A DNA stretch of 64,000 nt from Branchiostoma lanceolatum (GCF_035083965.1 NC_089731.1:4503001-4567000); one strand, 5' to 3'; shown: positions 42,401 to 51,566, numbered from the stretch's first letter. Notes: generated by a model from the sequence alone, not told the origin. Translations and numbers: made by a program.

Positions 42401-43837
42401 ACTTATAAAGAAACACCTTGCTGATTTAATTCATTTTGGTGTACAAAGACGCACAGGCAGGACTACTCAACTAGCCGAAGGCTTCATGGCATTACAAAGA
42501 GCTAGCCCTGGTGACCAATATACAATGGACAATATAGATTGTTCAAAGCACATACAAACGGCGTTTACAAAGCACATGGGTCGGCGTAGGTATTACATGT
42601 TTCTCTTGGACGTTGATGATACAAAACAAAGAGTCATTGTTTGTACAGAGACGGTATGGGGTACTAAGATAGCAATCGCAACATCTGATAGTATCAATAA
42701 GCTAATTGGCATGAGCACGGCATGAATAAGCATGTACAACATTGCTTTACTTATCTTACAGAATGTCCGAGGGGCCTTTTTCAATGTAACAGTGGCAAAT
42801 GTATATCGTTTAACTGGCAGTGCGATGGTAACAACGATTGTGGCGATGGCGATTTGAGTGACGAGACAGACTGCAGTAAGACACGCCTGATTGCCAGCCA
42901 GCGCTTTTCCTGCTAACTTGCTTATTCATGATGTGTGTGTGTGTGCTTCTAGACTTGCCGCGACCCCAAATATGTTGTCTGTTTGCTAATCTTCTTTTTG
43001 GGTGTCCGTTTTAACATAACTGTCATTCTCTTTTATTAACGGCTGTGACCAACACATGATAAAAGATTTAACCAATTGCTCAACGACTTGTACAGATTAC
43101 AATAGTTTTGTGTGCACTGCAATGTTCTTTAAATTACATTTTAAAAATCAAAACATGTTTCAATTTTGAAATCAAAAACATGCAATATAAAGTAACATGC
43201 AATATTGAGTCTAACTGTCAGTCTTACTCTAAGAATGTTGCAAGGGTATTGCAAATAATCCAGACAATTTTGGTCGCTGTACGCTCGCTTAGCGACCTCT
43301 GTTGAGTACAATGAGGGTCTGACTATGACTGATTATGACTGATTTTGGGGTCTTTCATTCACCATGCTTCTCTGTAGATCATAAAGTTTCATGCTTTTGG
43401 TCGTTGCTTGATATAAAAAACGTGTCCAGCAACCTGCATAACTCATATTTCTGTTTCTGCAATGCCAGAGTGTTTAACAAGTCTTCATAACATGCAATAA
43501 AAAGTATAACTGGTTTTACTCCCAGATTTTGACAAGGGTATTGCAAATAGTCCTCACAATCCCAAACGTCTATACCTTTGTTTTTGTTTCGCCTTTCATA
43601 ACTCATATTTCTGCTTCTGCAATGTCTTCGTAACATGCAATATAAAATATAACTGGTTTAACTCCGAGATTTTGACAAGGGTATTGCAAACAGTCCTCAT
43701 ATTCCATAACGTCAATACCTTTCCTTAGAATGTATCTTAGCTTGTCACTTATAAATTGTCGATTCTTTGTTTCACAGCTTCAGCGGCTTCCGTTACTCCA
43801 CGCCCCAATGCAGCTAGTTCATGGAAAACGGCACCAG
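27321..43837 (+). CDS. Secreted mucin-like protein with LCCL and LDL-receptor class A domains
   Basis: Exons: 27321-27423, 35565-35705, 36724-36903, 37498-37549, 38016-38085, 38191-38321, 38680-38717, 39329-39406, 39718-40101, 40385-40462, 41138-41251, 42012-42134, 42762-42875, 43778-43837. They join in frame to at least 555 residues. The order is a signal peptide (MAVPRNTG then VAVFLVLAHLTV), Thr-rich linkers with N-glycosylation sites (NAT, NST), a complete LCCL domain, Thr/Pro repeats, LDLa-1, a Thr-rich linker, LDLa-2 and a short linker. Every boundary outside the LCCL domain is phase 1, the class that allows exon shuffling. The last donor (43838) shows the gene continues; two tentative 3' exons are listed separately. 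LCCL and LDLa are extracellular modules, so a secreted or surface mucin-like role is likely. I recognise no named orthologue. Confidence 0.82.
27424..30500. other. Intron 1 of the LCCL/LDLa gene, left part
   Basis: No exon recognised. It contains the MITE at 28.1 kb and a C-run at about 28953-28970. Frames near 28612-28986 and 29229-29417 match no family and lack splice or start support. Confidence 0.5.
28122..28335. mobile_element. MITE with TGTAAATGCA termini and GTTCGCGGTGGTTTTA palindromes
   Basis: The left end ATTGTAAATGCAGAAATG and right end TAAATGCATTTACAGTA are inverted. Inside, TTCGCGGTGGTTTTATG faces GAACTTAAAACCACCGCGAAC. A relic of the same family lies at 22042-22110. Confidence 0.75.
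30802..34209 (-). pseudogene. Retrotransposon ORF2: AP endonuclease plus reverse transcriptase, disabled
   Basis: The 1,136-codon frame begins with a hydrophobic stretch (residues 29-51) and a 2A-like GDIHPNPGP (residues 53-61). Next comes an exonuclease/endonuclease/phosphatase domain (LNVFHANVNS, AITETWLG). The reverse transcriptase has DFSKAFDKVWH, AGVPQGSVLGPLL and FADDSSLL. The C-terminal end is Cys/His-rich (CTCGHPCESISHYFLYC). Breaks: an in-frame TAA at 31342-31344 truncates the C-terminal 180 codons. The usual GDFNA reads with Tyr for Asp (33565-33567). The usual DHCP reads with His for Asp (33349-33351). The reverse transcriptase core looks intact. Confidence 0.9.
34624..35384 (-). 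pseudogene. Retrotransposon ORF1 (coiled coil plus RNA-binding-like), frameshifted
   Basis: Two overlapping frames read as one protein of about 253 residues. The first (from 35384) is an acidic/basic heptad-rich coiled coil ending RNEKYSRKHCLLAFGV. The second (to 34624) has DIDIAHRMGR, ARPIIVKFSNYAKR and FVIRENLTKRN, as in the L1/CR1-type ORF1 RNA-binding region. The frame changes at a C-rich run near 35050-35075. Confidence 0.75.
35475..35497 (-). promoter_or_regulatory. YY1-like motif at the retrotransposon 5' end
   Basis: The minus strand reads ATTCCAAGATGGCGTCC within the first 25 bases of the element. CAAGATGGC is the reverse complement of the GCCATCTTG core recognised by YY1, a placement known from the mammalian L1 promoter. 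Function here is inference. Confidence 0.35.
35565..36903 (+). CDS. Exons 2 and 3 of the LCCL/LDLa gene (Thr-rich linkers)
   Basis: Exon 2 (35565-35705, 47 codons) reads GNATTTTPAPVVAATTT, then a Ser/Gly/Asp-rich acidic part. Exon 3 (36724-36903, 60 codons) reads VTTTTQAHSLPVTTTV, then repeated Thr/Pro/Ala blocks. Both enter and leave in phase 1. Exon 12 (42012-42134) is a shorter diverged copy of exon 3, sharing EAH or QAH, TVANNS and QPLA. Confidence 0.75.
35858..36000. repeat. Fold-back element with nested palindrome
   Basis: CCTTCGGCGGCCCA near the left is mirrored by TGGGCCGCCGAAGG near the right. Inside, GCCCGGGGGAGT and AGTTGACGTGG-type arms form a second palindrome. It lies in an intron of the LCCL/LDLa gene. 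Confidence 0.65.
37013..37230. mobile_element. 218-bp MITE with TTAA flanks
   Basis: It is bounded by TTAA at both ends. The termini GCCCCCTCTCACTAGACCCG and its near-perfect inverse extend into GGCACGCTGGCGGCGTC on both sides, about 40 bases in all. TTAA duplication is typical of piggyBac-type elements, but no transposase is present to confirm this. Confidence 0.75.
37498..38717 (+). CDS. Exons 4-7 of the LCCL/LDLa gene: LCCL domain
   Basis: Four exons encode one complete LCCL domain: KCSDDSGNFRGDTF, ISCAAGCSTDGYSAVWGTGI, a segment with VCVAAIHDGRITDAGG, then RVTVYMWPGQDSYQGS, QNGIETDNYGDW and FSF. The four expected cysteines and the VWGT, AAIH and GG landmarks are present. The inner junctions are in phases 2, 0 and 2. 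The domain is named after Limulus factor C, cochlin and Lgl1 and is found in secreted proteins. Confidence 0.88.
39089..39204. repeat. Small fold-back MITE
   Basis: CCAAGCAGGTCTATCGGTG and CACCGATAGACCTGCTTGG form perfect 19-base inverted ends around an A-rich centre. It is intronic. Confidence 0.85.
39329..40462 (+). CDS. Exons 8-10 of the LCCL/LDLa gene: duplicated Thr/Pro mucin-like exons
   Basis: All three exons open with the codons for DTTTT or NTTTT, close with a (W/S)AE codon block, and are followed by related intron sequence (GTATGACAGGTTTGCTACCT), so they are tandem copies. Exon 9 (39718-40101) has about sixteen units of 21 bases encoding TTTTPPV; two units are lengthened to 27 bases with TAC-containing inserts. 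Such Thr/Pro tracts are dense O-glycosylation substrates. Confidence 0.8.
39718..40080 (+). repeat. 21-bp coding minisatellite
   Basis: The unit ACAACTACAACCCCGCCTGTC has about sixteen copies with transitions at a few positions. Because the unit is a multiple of three, several other frames on both strands also stay open; these are artefacts. Confidence 0.9.
40147..40318. repeat. Second copy of the dispersed ~170 bp repeat
   Basis: It matches 5411-5580 from the GTTTG...GAACCTTTGTTTATTCATGA end through GTCCTAATAACTCTATCA. The open 48-base segment of the other copy is disrupted here. Confidence 0.7.
40771..41135 (+). repeat. Two-copy tandem duplication (~180 bp) before LDLa exon 1
   Basis: Copies at 40771-40950 and 40951-41130 share ACTAAACAGTGAGTCATTTT, GAGACGGTGTGGGGGTACT and CAATATCTGCACGTGATTA. 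A third, more diverged copy precedes LDLa exon 2 at about 42640-42750. The segment is intronic. Confidence 0.8.
41138..41251 (+). CDS. Exon 11: LDLa-1
   Basis: A single 38-codon, phase 1-1 exon encoding an LDL-receptor class A module. It has six cysteines, CxF-type hydrophobics (GLFQC), CISFNWQCDG and the calcium cage CGDGDFSDETDC with conserved Asp/Glu. Confidence 0.92.
41740..41905 (-). other. Antisense coding-like cassette, copy 1
   Basis: The minus-strand frame reads DDWLQYPCRILTVRLYIACY then DLLDTLILQKW. Related frames occur at 43430-43735. It is intronic to the plus-strand gene. No family is recognised and no start or splice pair could be fixed. Confidence 0.35.
42762..42875 (+). CDS. 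Exon 13: LDLa-2
   Basis: A second 38-codon LDLa exon nearly identical to exon 11 (ECPRGLFQC, KCISFNWQCDG, CGDGDLSDETDC). The following intron bases (GTAAGACACGCCTGATTGCC) are also shared, so exon and flanks were duplicated together. Confidence 0.92.
43430..43735 (-). other. Antisense coding-like cassette, copies 2 and 3
   Basis: Two minus-strand frames read GIDVWDCEDYLQYPCQNLGV and GIDVMEYEDCLQYPCQNLGV, then KPVI, then FIACYED or YIACYED. Copy 3 lacks an internal part. With copy 1 at 41.8 kb they form a three-member family within introns of the plus-strand gene. Confidence 0.4.
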
Positions 43838-44070
43838 GTGGTAAAGTTATGATACATGAATGGTGTTGAGTGCGCATCGATGAATGTTTGCTGGGTGAAA
43901 GTGACTTTGAACGAAGTGTGATGTGGGAAGAATGCGTTTCTCTAACTTTTCGTGATTGGATGTTAGTCTTTTGTCTGCTACTGAAGTGAGAGGCACTCTC
44001 GCACGCACGCACATACCCACGCCCACACATGTATGCCACACACTTTCTTGTCGCAAAAATACCTGGATAG

Positions 44071-44844
44071 AGGAAGAAGAGGAGACCCAAGGGGAGCGTA
44101 AGCCTTGTACCGGTCCAGACGGCACAGAACTACGAGCCATGGGGTTCACGGATGCGAAGCACGCTCTTGCAGCTTTCCCAAGGTATAGTAAAGACCATTG
44201 GATATTTGGAGTTTCTTTTAACACAACCAGGAATCTCACCTGCTGACGTTTCGGTGTCTGTCTGTCTGTGAGATTCCTAGTAACGTCAGCAGGTGAGATT
44301 ACCTGGTTGTGTTAAAAGAAAATCCAAATATCCTATGTTCTACTAACCTGATGAAACTATTTTCGGGAGTAAGGACCATTTTGTTAGGCCATTTTAAAGC
44401 TGGAGTGAACAGTTTGTGCAGGCACTATTCCTTACTTACTTATTTCTTTTATGCGTAATACTGGCTCAAGTATAGACGACAAAATTGACATCTCATCAAT
44501 ATTTTGCCATTTTTAATTACTTCTGTTAAGTTTTCTTTATCTTCGGAACTTTGCATATTGTAGTTCTTTTCTATTTTCTTTAAACGTCATACACTTACAC
44601 ATTCTGTGGTATTAGATACGTTTTTGTGTTGCATGTAATGTGTACGGTGTACTGAGTTTCTGACAGTTCGTCTGTTTTGCCTAAATTTTGTTGAAGATGT
44701 GGAGTTACACGAGGTTCGGGGCCAGACGTCATCCAGCACCAGAAGGACCAGGAAACACTGCACGTCATCCCGCCATGCGGAAAAACGTCTACAAATATCA
44801 AATATTTCATATATCTCATGTTTTGGTCTGACTATATATTGTGA
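44071..44844 (+). CDS. Tentative 3' exons of the LCCL/LDLa gene
   Basis: 44071-44182 opens after GGATAG in phase 1 (EEEEETQGERKPCTGPDG) and ends at AAG|GTATAG in phase 2. 44697-44844 continues in matching phase (CGVTRGSGPDVIQHQKDQ) and reaches TGA after 48 codons. Phases fit exon 14, but the acceptor of the first lacks a clear pyrimidine tract. These could instead belong to no gene. Confidence 0.3.
44190..44335. repeat. Fold-back element with ~50-base arms
   Basis: GGATATTTGGA, CTTTTAACACAACCAGG and TCTCACCTGCTGACGT are mirrored by ACGTCAGCAGGTGAGA, CCTGGTTGTGTTAAAAG and TCCAAATATCC, around a GTCTGTCTGTCTGTG centre. Confidence 0.8.
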
Positions 44845-45745
44845 CTAAATTGCATGATTTCATTTTATTATCAATGTAAATATTTTGAACTATATCTGTT
44901 GTTTTTACCATTGACATGTACTTTCTTGCATTGTAATCATTCAGACAATGTCTTAAATCTATTAAAGCAACTTTATTTTCTGCAATATGATTATTTAGCT
45001 TCTTTCATTACGGTCATACAATATATATCTGGAGAGCTTATTCATAGCCCTTTAATTGATAACACGTTTAAAATATTTAAAAGAATTAATCCTTTGAGCT
45101 AACTATTTGAGTAAATCACGAAAGATGAGTACCAAAAATTTCTTTGGTGATAAATGGGTTTTTAGATTATACATTTTGTGTAGTATGTCATTTGAAAGGT
45201 TGACATTTTTCTTTAAACTTATACCTCACTTCTTATGATCACGCTTTCGTGTAACAAGCACGCACTAACAGTGATTTGGTTTCTAGGTACCCCCCCCCCC
45301 CCACACACACACACATCAAAATTCCCTTGCCAATTAACGTTAGGCGATTCATAAATCAACAACGGAGAAACGATTAATCAAAGTTTTCAAGTTTTTCGTG
45401 CTGAATATCGTTAATCAAATTTGTCGGGTTTTGTCATTAAAATATTGTCTGTACAGTATTGAACCGGCAAACTATGGAATGATACTGTTAACAGACTATA
45501 GCTATCACTTGACTTACTGCTACCATGTAAAACACAGACGCGTCTACATTTCTGAGCACCACGTAAGAGGACAACGCGTTTCAAAATGACAAAGTGCCCA
45601 CGGCATACTTACGCAGTTTCACTGTTTCAGCGCCTTGTCATTGATATCTATTGATCGGTACATTCCTTTCCGTTATCAGAATCTAATACTTCTGTTGAAG
45701 GTCATCTAAACAAGTTACCACTTTCATCTCATGTTTTTAAAAGGC
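44845..45745. other. Intergenic, AT-rich
   Basis: Nothing is recognised except a C-run joined to (AC)n at about 45289-45316. Confidence 0.5.
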
Positions 45746-46670
45746 TTCTTGGTGGTCTTATCCCGTTATGGGTTGCATGAACGCATGGTCAGCCGAGCAG
45801 AAATTTGGCTCCAGGGCGGAAAAACCCGAGCTCCTTTTGAAGCGGAACAGGTTGTTCGAGATTCTTCGGCAACGCTCGGATCGCCCTGAGTTTCAGACGA
45901 TAGTCTAAGCTTGTAGCTATGAAAAATTCAGAATGATGCAGCATGATTCTCCAAGTAATATCTATATCAATATCTAACGATATGTAGCGTCTTTATAATG
46001 TTCATGAAGTTGATAATGTACTGCATCATGAAGTTAGCAGACCAAGAAATTCAGCCTAATGACTATAACCAGCTGTTTTAGAGAAATAAAAATAAGTAAA
46101 AAACATGGTGTCCAAATGGCCCTTATAGCAAACTACAAAGAGCTTAGTAATAAGCAAATCTCCAAGCAGGGAATGAAATGAACTCTGGTGGTCTTATCCC
46201 GGTGTGGGTTGCATGAACGCATGGTCAGCCGAGCAGAAATTTGTCTCCGGGGCGGAAAAACCCGAGCTCCTTTGGAAATGGAACAGGTTGTTCGGGATTG
46301 TTCGGCAACGCTCGGCACGCCCTGGGTTCCAGAAGATAGTCTAAGCTTGTAGCTATGAATAATTAATAAAGATGCAACATTACTCTCCAAGTAATATCTA
46401 TATCAATATCTTAATTAAATCTTAATATCTAATACTATAGGACAATCTTATGCAGCCGTGTACTTGTTATGCTGAAACATCCTTTTCATAATTACCTACC
46501 GCCTCTTTACGTCGTGATTTATGGATTCATCTCCCTAGGCCCTCTGTAGCACCTTGTTTTAACACTTTTAGAGAAATAACTACAATGATGAAACATGGTG
46601 TCAAAATGGAACTCAACAACGAGCTTACGAAAATGCTCAAAACAGAGAATGAGATGAACTCTGAAGATCG
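45746..46670. repeat. Two-copy direct duplication (~440-490 bp unit)
   Basis: 45746-46181 and 46182-46670 share GGGTTGCATGAACGCATGGT, CAGCCGAGCAGAAATTTG, GGGCGGAAAAACCCGAGCTC and CAAGTAATATCTATATCAAT, then AAACATGGTGTC and GAATGA(A/G)ATGAACTCT near their ends. Divergence is roughly 15% by eye. The minus-strand frame is similar in both copies but stopped in the first, so coding is unproven. Confidence 0.8.
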
Positions 46671-46949
46671 TTACCTTTATCTAATTTACTCACAGAAGGG
46701 GTCGTCCTTTAACCAGCCGTCCCTTTAACATCTGCTTGGAGAATAAGCAATTAATACCCATTGACCCTTTGACACCGGAGCAGACACATGTCATCCCTTC
46801 ACCTGTGGTACATTTGTACCCAATCACTTTGCTTCAGTTCGCCGCATTTTTAAAAAGTAGTATCAATGTTTTCTATGTGATGTATTCGATATCTTTTTAA
46901 TCGGTTGTAGATAACCAACGCACAAGAAATAATTTGTTCACTTTTATAA
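46671..46949. other. Intergenic
   Basis: No feature is supported between the direct duplication and the SLC35G unit A upstream block. Confidence 0.4.
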
Positions 46950-47200
46950 GTTTTTAGAATGAGAATGTGTACCAGAAGGCTGATTGATTATGACAAGACA
47001 ACTATTCGGAGTGAAGGACGGATTCTCGAGATAAATGGTGAACCGGTTTATCCACACTCTTCCTCGCCGGGGGGACCAATCAGCTGCCGCCCCGATTCGG
47101 ACGTGTTACGTGTTCATACAGGTGTAGACAACACCCTGGTGCATGGTGTATAAGTGCGAAAACCAGCACTGCGCACAACTGAATCAAGTTTTCAGGTAAG
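46950..47200 (+). promoter_or_regulatory. SLC35G unit A conserved upstream block and first splice donor
   Basis: The sequence from CCAGAAGGCTGATTGATTATG through GGTTTATCCACACTCTTCCT to the donor TTTTCAG|GTAAG is shared with blocks before the other transporter copies (51.6, 56.3 and 62.6 kb). A TATAAG box lies at 47149-47154. Conservation between units and the donor suggest the promoter with a short non-coding exon 1. Confidence 0.45.
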
Positions 47201-48422
47201 AAATGTCTACTTTTAAGAACTCTTTACTTGTTGTCTGTAGTCTAATTGCATTTGAAGGCTTACAGAACAATCCATGCCTTCTACGTGTTAAAACAAATTG
47301 ACATGATTGACACCCTTTTCATTCAAGCTCGACATGGCATATGATATATTTCATGACTGTAGGTTTGTACAATTCTAGGAGTGAATCGTTTACGGTTCAG
47401 GTTTGGGCTACTCAAAACCTTTCATATACCACCCGGAACAACAGTATACGTATATCTCTAAATATAAACTAGAGATATATCATCATCGTGGATTACCCCA
47501 GGTAGGTGGGCCGAGTTGACTGGGCCGAGTTGGTAATGGTCCGAGTCTTCCGACATTCCCCCATATAAGCCCATTATTAGGGGCAACGTAGGGCGTGGGG
47601 GGTAGAGGTCCCGGGATAGGATGGGCAGGCCTCCAGTCTGGCAGGGAACGACTCAACGGTGGGAACAGGGGGAATCGTGCGGGGGAAACATTACTCTAGT
47701 ATTTGTATGTATCTGTCCTATCGTTTAGAGTTTAGAATTTGAAGTGGTAGCTCCCCCGGGTGCGCCCCTGGGCTGTTTTAAGTAGACCGTCAGTTTGTAT
47801 ATTAATACAGACAAATTTATCTTTTTCTAATGAGTACAAACCATTGATCATAAACCATACCTCCTCTTACATTTTTACTATTACGAATTCGAAGAAACGA
47901 GAAGAAGTCAAATCTATGTAGTTTATAAACACATGAATACGTACATGTATGTGGTTGACCTGTGATTAGCCCATTGGGGCAAAAATTTACAATAAAGGTA
48001 TTCATTAATTATAGTTCTTGTAGCAATATGACAATGTATGTATAGATGTATCTGCTTTCTATTCTTTTGCTGTAACCTATTACCCAGTGGGTATATGTGT
48101 ACAATAAATTCATCCATTTATTAATATTGTACAAAAGCTTGTAAAAGTGGTGAGGCGGACGTTCCTCCACTTCTCGGAAAGAAGGGACCACTGCAGGTCG
48201 TAGAGTATTTGTTTCACGCTGCTAGTCCGCCGGTATTCATTCAGAGTCACTCGGGTGGCCTGCACTGGACCCTTTATTGGTATACGGGTCTTTGACGATG
48301 GCACTATATTCCAAGTGTCCACCCATCCTTTTTTGCAGATATGCTGTATGTTTTGATTCGATAAGTGCTCGGGAGGTAACTGGAAGATTTTTTGTATATT
48401 AATAGTCTCAATTTTCTTACAG
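47201..48422. other. Putative 5' intron of SLC35G unit A
   Basis: This runs from the donor at 47196 to the TTTTCTTACAG acceptor at 48412-48422. It contains short GGGCCGAGTT repeats near 47508-47530. There is no coding signal. Confidence 0.4.
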
Positions 48423-48921
48423 GGAAGACAGGGAATACCATTTCCCACCTGCCGTGCTGTAACGTGACATCAGAGAGGTTGTAGCTTTCCGAGGGAGGAA
48501 ATAAAAACGTTGCAGCTTACCGAGAGATGGCATCAGCGTGGTTGCAGCTTTCCGAGGAAGAGGGCATCAGCAATGTTGCAGCTTCCTGAAAGAGGAAATC
48601 AGCGAGGCTGTAGGTTCCCGATGGAGGACATTAAAATGTTGCAGGTTACTCGAAAGAAGACATCAGCGAACGTGTAGCTTTCCAGGGGAGGGAATTAAAA
48701 GAAAACGTTGCAACTTACTGAGAGATTAGCCTGACCAAAGACCTAATCGCGTTCCTAGCGGCCGGCCCAACTCGGGAAGAAGATCATTCACCTCTGCCAG
48801 CGAGAGATATTGTAAACACAGGCTACTGAGAGAGGGCGTCAGCGAGGTTGTAGCTTCCTGAGAGAGTGTGTGGAAGAGACACACAGAGAGATAGAGAGAG
48901 ACACAGAGAGACAGAGATAAG

Positions 48922-48972
<51 letters not shown>

Positions 48973-49358
48973 GGAGAGACAGATAGAGAGTATCAGCGAA
49001 GTTATCGGAACCTTCGAGAGGACAATCGAGGTTCTCTTTCTTCAGGGCTGACTAGAGCCAAAAATAACAGACGGAAACGGACACGATAACACGACGCACA
49101 GTCATACAAAACTCTTGAGCATTACATTTTAGAGAATGGCATATTGAAGAAATTAATCGTACAGTGCACGTGCTAAGGGTTTCATCCTGTTGATAGGGAT
49201 GAAATTTTAAATGAAACATCATAAATGTCATGATATTGATACTTTTTGAGGCGCAGACGATTAATGATATTGATGATACGTGTGGGTAGCATATATTCTT
49301 ATAGTTATATTGTCAAAGTTACAATCAAAAGGAACCACAGAGGTGAGAACCAGGCAAA
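48423..49358 (+). promoter_or_regulatory. 5' leader of SLC35G-A with degenerate 32-bp minisatellite and (GA)n
   Basis: After a CAG acceptor the leader holds about nine degenerate units related to GACATCAGCGAGGTTGTAGC with CTTCCTGAGAGA spacers (48458-48730, 48828-48860). A GA microsatellite follows at about 48866-48974. The same exon start and repeat precede every copy of the array. The start codon lies about 10 bases after GAACCAGGCAAA, also conserved. Confidence 0.6.
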
Positions 49359-50384
49359 ATGACATTTTCGGACAACACCAATGAAGGCGAAAACGTTAAC
49401 GGTGCAAGGACAGATGTACCATCCTCGTTGAAGGTGGCAAAGGGCATCTTGCTAAGCCTTATGTCAGCCATTTGTTTCGCTTTCTCCGGTGAATTCACAG
49501 CGTTGGCACACAAGGGCGGCATCCCGAGTTTCCAAATAATCTTCCTTAAACGACTTACAGAGATGTCTATAGTTGTCCCTATTGTGGCATTCAGTCGGCA
49601 AAGATTAACAGGTGAAAACAGACATCAGAACATTATACTGGTCATATTTGTGATCGTCGCAAATGTTGCAAACGTTTTGAACCATCTGTCGTTTACGTTC
49701 CCAGATCCTGGTATCGCCTTTGGCATCATTAAAGGTTCGATGCCTGTGTTTGTAGCCTGTATCGCATTTCTGTGCTTAAGGGAGCAGTTATTTATTGTTG
49801 ACTTTTGTGCAATTCTCATTAGCCTAACAGGAGTTGTTTTAGTGGCGGTTGGAATGACGCATATAGCTACAATGTCCACCAAGCCACTTGTCTTGTCAAT
49901 TGTAATTCCACTGCTTTCTTCCTTCGTCTCAGCACCTGACATGGTTATCATGCGGTATCTCACGGGTACACTAGGGATGCCCATATTTACAGCTTTACTG
50001 TATCAGGATTTGGTTGGGGCAGTAGCCTTACTTGTCATAACCTATGCGGCAGAGACTCCAGTCTGGACTATGTCGTTGCGTACAGCGTTATACGTGGTAG
50101 GTCTCGGGGTGACCAAGAGTCTTGGGAACATTGTGCTCTTTGAATCCTTGAAAGTGATAAAGGCATACGTCTCAACAGCAGTGGGAATATTTGTCATCCC
50201 TATCACTATCCTGCTAGACTACTTTTTTTTGCAGACGGTACCAAATTCCCTCCAAATTGCGGGTGTTGTCCTTGTAATGGTAGCAGTATTGATAACTAGC
50301 GTGTACACATGGTTGATCTATCGTCGAAAGGAGCTGCAAAGGACACTTCTCGAAACACTCTTGTTTCATCCTGACGAGAGATAG
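49359..50384 (+). CDS. SLC35G-like EamA/DMT transporter, copy A
   Basis: A single coding exon of 341 residues. It has ten predicted membrane helices in two EamA repeats, starting at KVAKGILLSLMSAICFAFSG and about ILSIVIPLLSSFV. The pattern GGIPSFQIIFLKR...VVPIVAFSR at the end of helices 1-2 and GIAFGIIKGSMPVFVACIAF fit the SLC35G1 (TMEM20) family. The length is near the family norm. The basic C-terminal tail (YRRKELQRTLLETL) ends HPDER. The ATG at 49359 is chosen because MTFSDNT or MAFSDNT is conserved in all three copies. Substrate is unknown; SLC35G proteins are only loosely tied to the nucleotide-sugar transporters. The AATAAA at 51184-51189 is the likely polyadenylation signal. Confidence 0.88.
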   Translation: MTFSDNTNEGENVNGARTDVPSSLKVAKGILLSLMSAICFAFSGEFTALAHKGGIPSFQIIFLKRLTEMSIVVPIVAFSRQRLTGENRHQNIILVIFVIVANVANVLNHLSFTFPDPGIAFGIIKGSMPVFVACIAFLCLREQLFIVDFCAILISLTGVVLVAVGMTHIATMSTKPLVLSIVIPLLSSFVSAPDMVIMRYLTGTLGMPIFTALLYQDLVGAVALLVITYAAETPVWTMSLRTALYVVGLGVTKSLGNIVLFESLKVIKAYVSTAVGIFVIPITILLDYFFLQTVPNSLQIAGVVLVMVAVLITSVYTWLIYRRKELQRTLLETLLFHPDER

Positions 50385-51566
50385 GGGTATTTGAGGCGGT
50401 TCAAGCCAGAGGTATTTGTTATGAAGAACTTTATTGCACGACAATTGTACATGGTACAAGGTATGGCAAGAATTCGTTAATATAACACAAAGTGGAAGTA
50501 TAGAATAAGACTTAACATCATAATTACTAATACAATACAATAAGGGCTAGCATACGTTTTCGATACTATATTATAATCATTGATTTAATCATTGGTTTCA
50601 GTATTTTTTCTAATATGAAAGCAGTCGTTCAGATATTTACCTATGTTCACATTGTGGGGATTGTTGCATTTAGATATGTACTCAAAACGGTCTGTAGCAT
50701 CGAGACTCTTAATATGTACTCACTTTGTTTAGCAAGAAGAAACTAAGTTACATTTGAACTCCAACCGGCCACCGAGTAATGTGATGTTATTTGTACAGGT
50801 TGCTATATACTGTTCTATAAGAATAGGTGAGGGGGTGGACTTAGGTAGTCTAACAGCGCAATATGATGATGTTGATGATATTTCTGTTTTATTGTGAACA
50901 TGTGTTTAATCAATATGTCTCTTTGCACAGTTTTTATTTATTGTCATTGATTTCGATATTGACAATGGGCTACTAGAGAAATTGTTTGACGGTACAATGG
51001 TGAATGCATTAAGCTGTTGATACAGAATTGTACCAATACTTTACAGATATTGATCGATGTTTACCTATATGTCATTCATCGATACGTAGCTACGTTGGCA
51101 ACTGGTACGAACGCACATGCTAAAAATGATTGCTAGGGATACCACATAAATCGTTTGTTGCACTTTGTCCTATTATTTACAACAATAAAATATGTATATA
51201 CAAATGAGAAATGTAAGTTGTATGATTTTCCTCCATGCGAAGTGTACTATATACAAAAAATTTCATGGTGTGAAGGCAACTGCACTGGGTGAATATATTT
51301 TACCAGGTAATAGATATTATCGTTTCCTTTCTTATGACATCTCAGTTTGTTCTCATGTGTAAGAAAAACCCTGTTCCGCTCACCTGGTTCATTGGTGCCC
51401 CACAACTAGTCCTATGACTAGTCTATGTTTTGGATTGTACTTTTTTAGTGTCATTAATGTTTTCTCTCTGATAACTTGGATATTTGTCACCAAGTCGATT
51501 GTTGATCAACTCACAACAAAGTATCCTGTTTCATGCAATTATAAAGTTCTTATAATGATTTTTGTG
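50385..51566 (+). other. 3' untranslated region and spacer after copy A
   Basis: AATAAA lies at 51184-51189. The following GTGCCCC...CTATGACTAGTC block is shared with the 3' sides of copies B and C, so the duplicated unit includes the 3' flank. Confidence 0.55.

Noticed and set aside
44071-44182. UBA-like motif (LRAMGFTDAKHALAAF)
   Set aside because: A UBA domain is intracellular and needs about 40 residues; only one helix-like motif is present in a gene for an extracellular protein. Likely chance.
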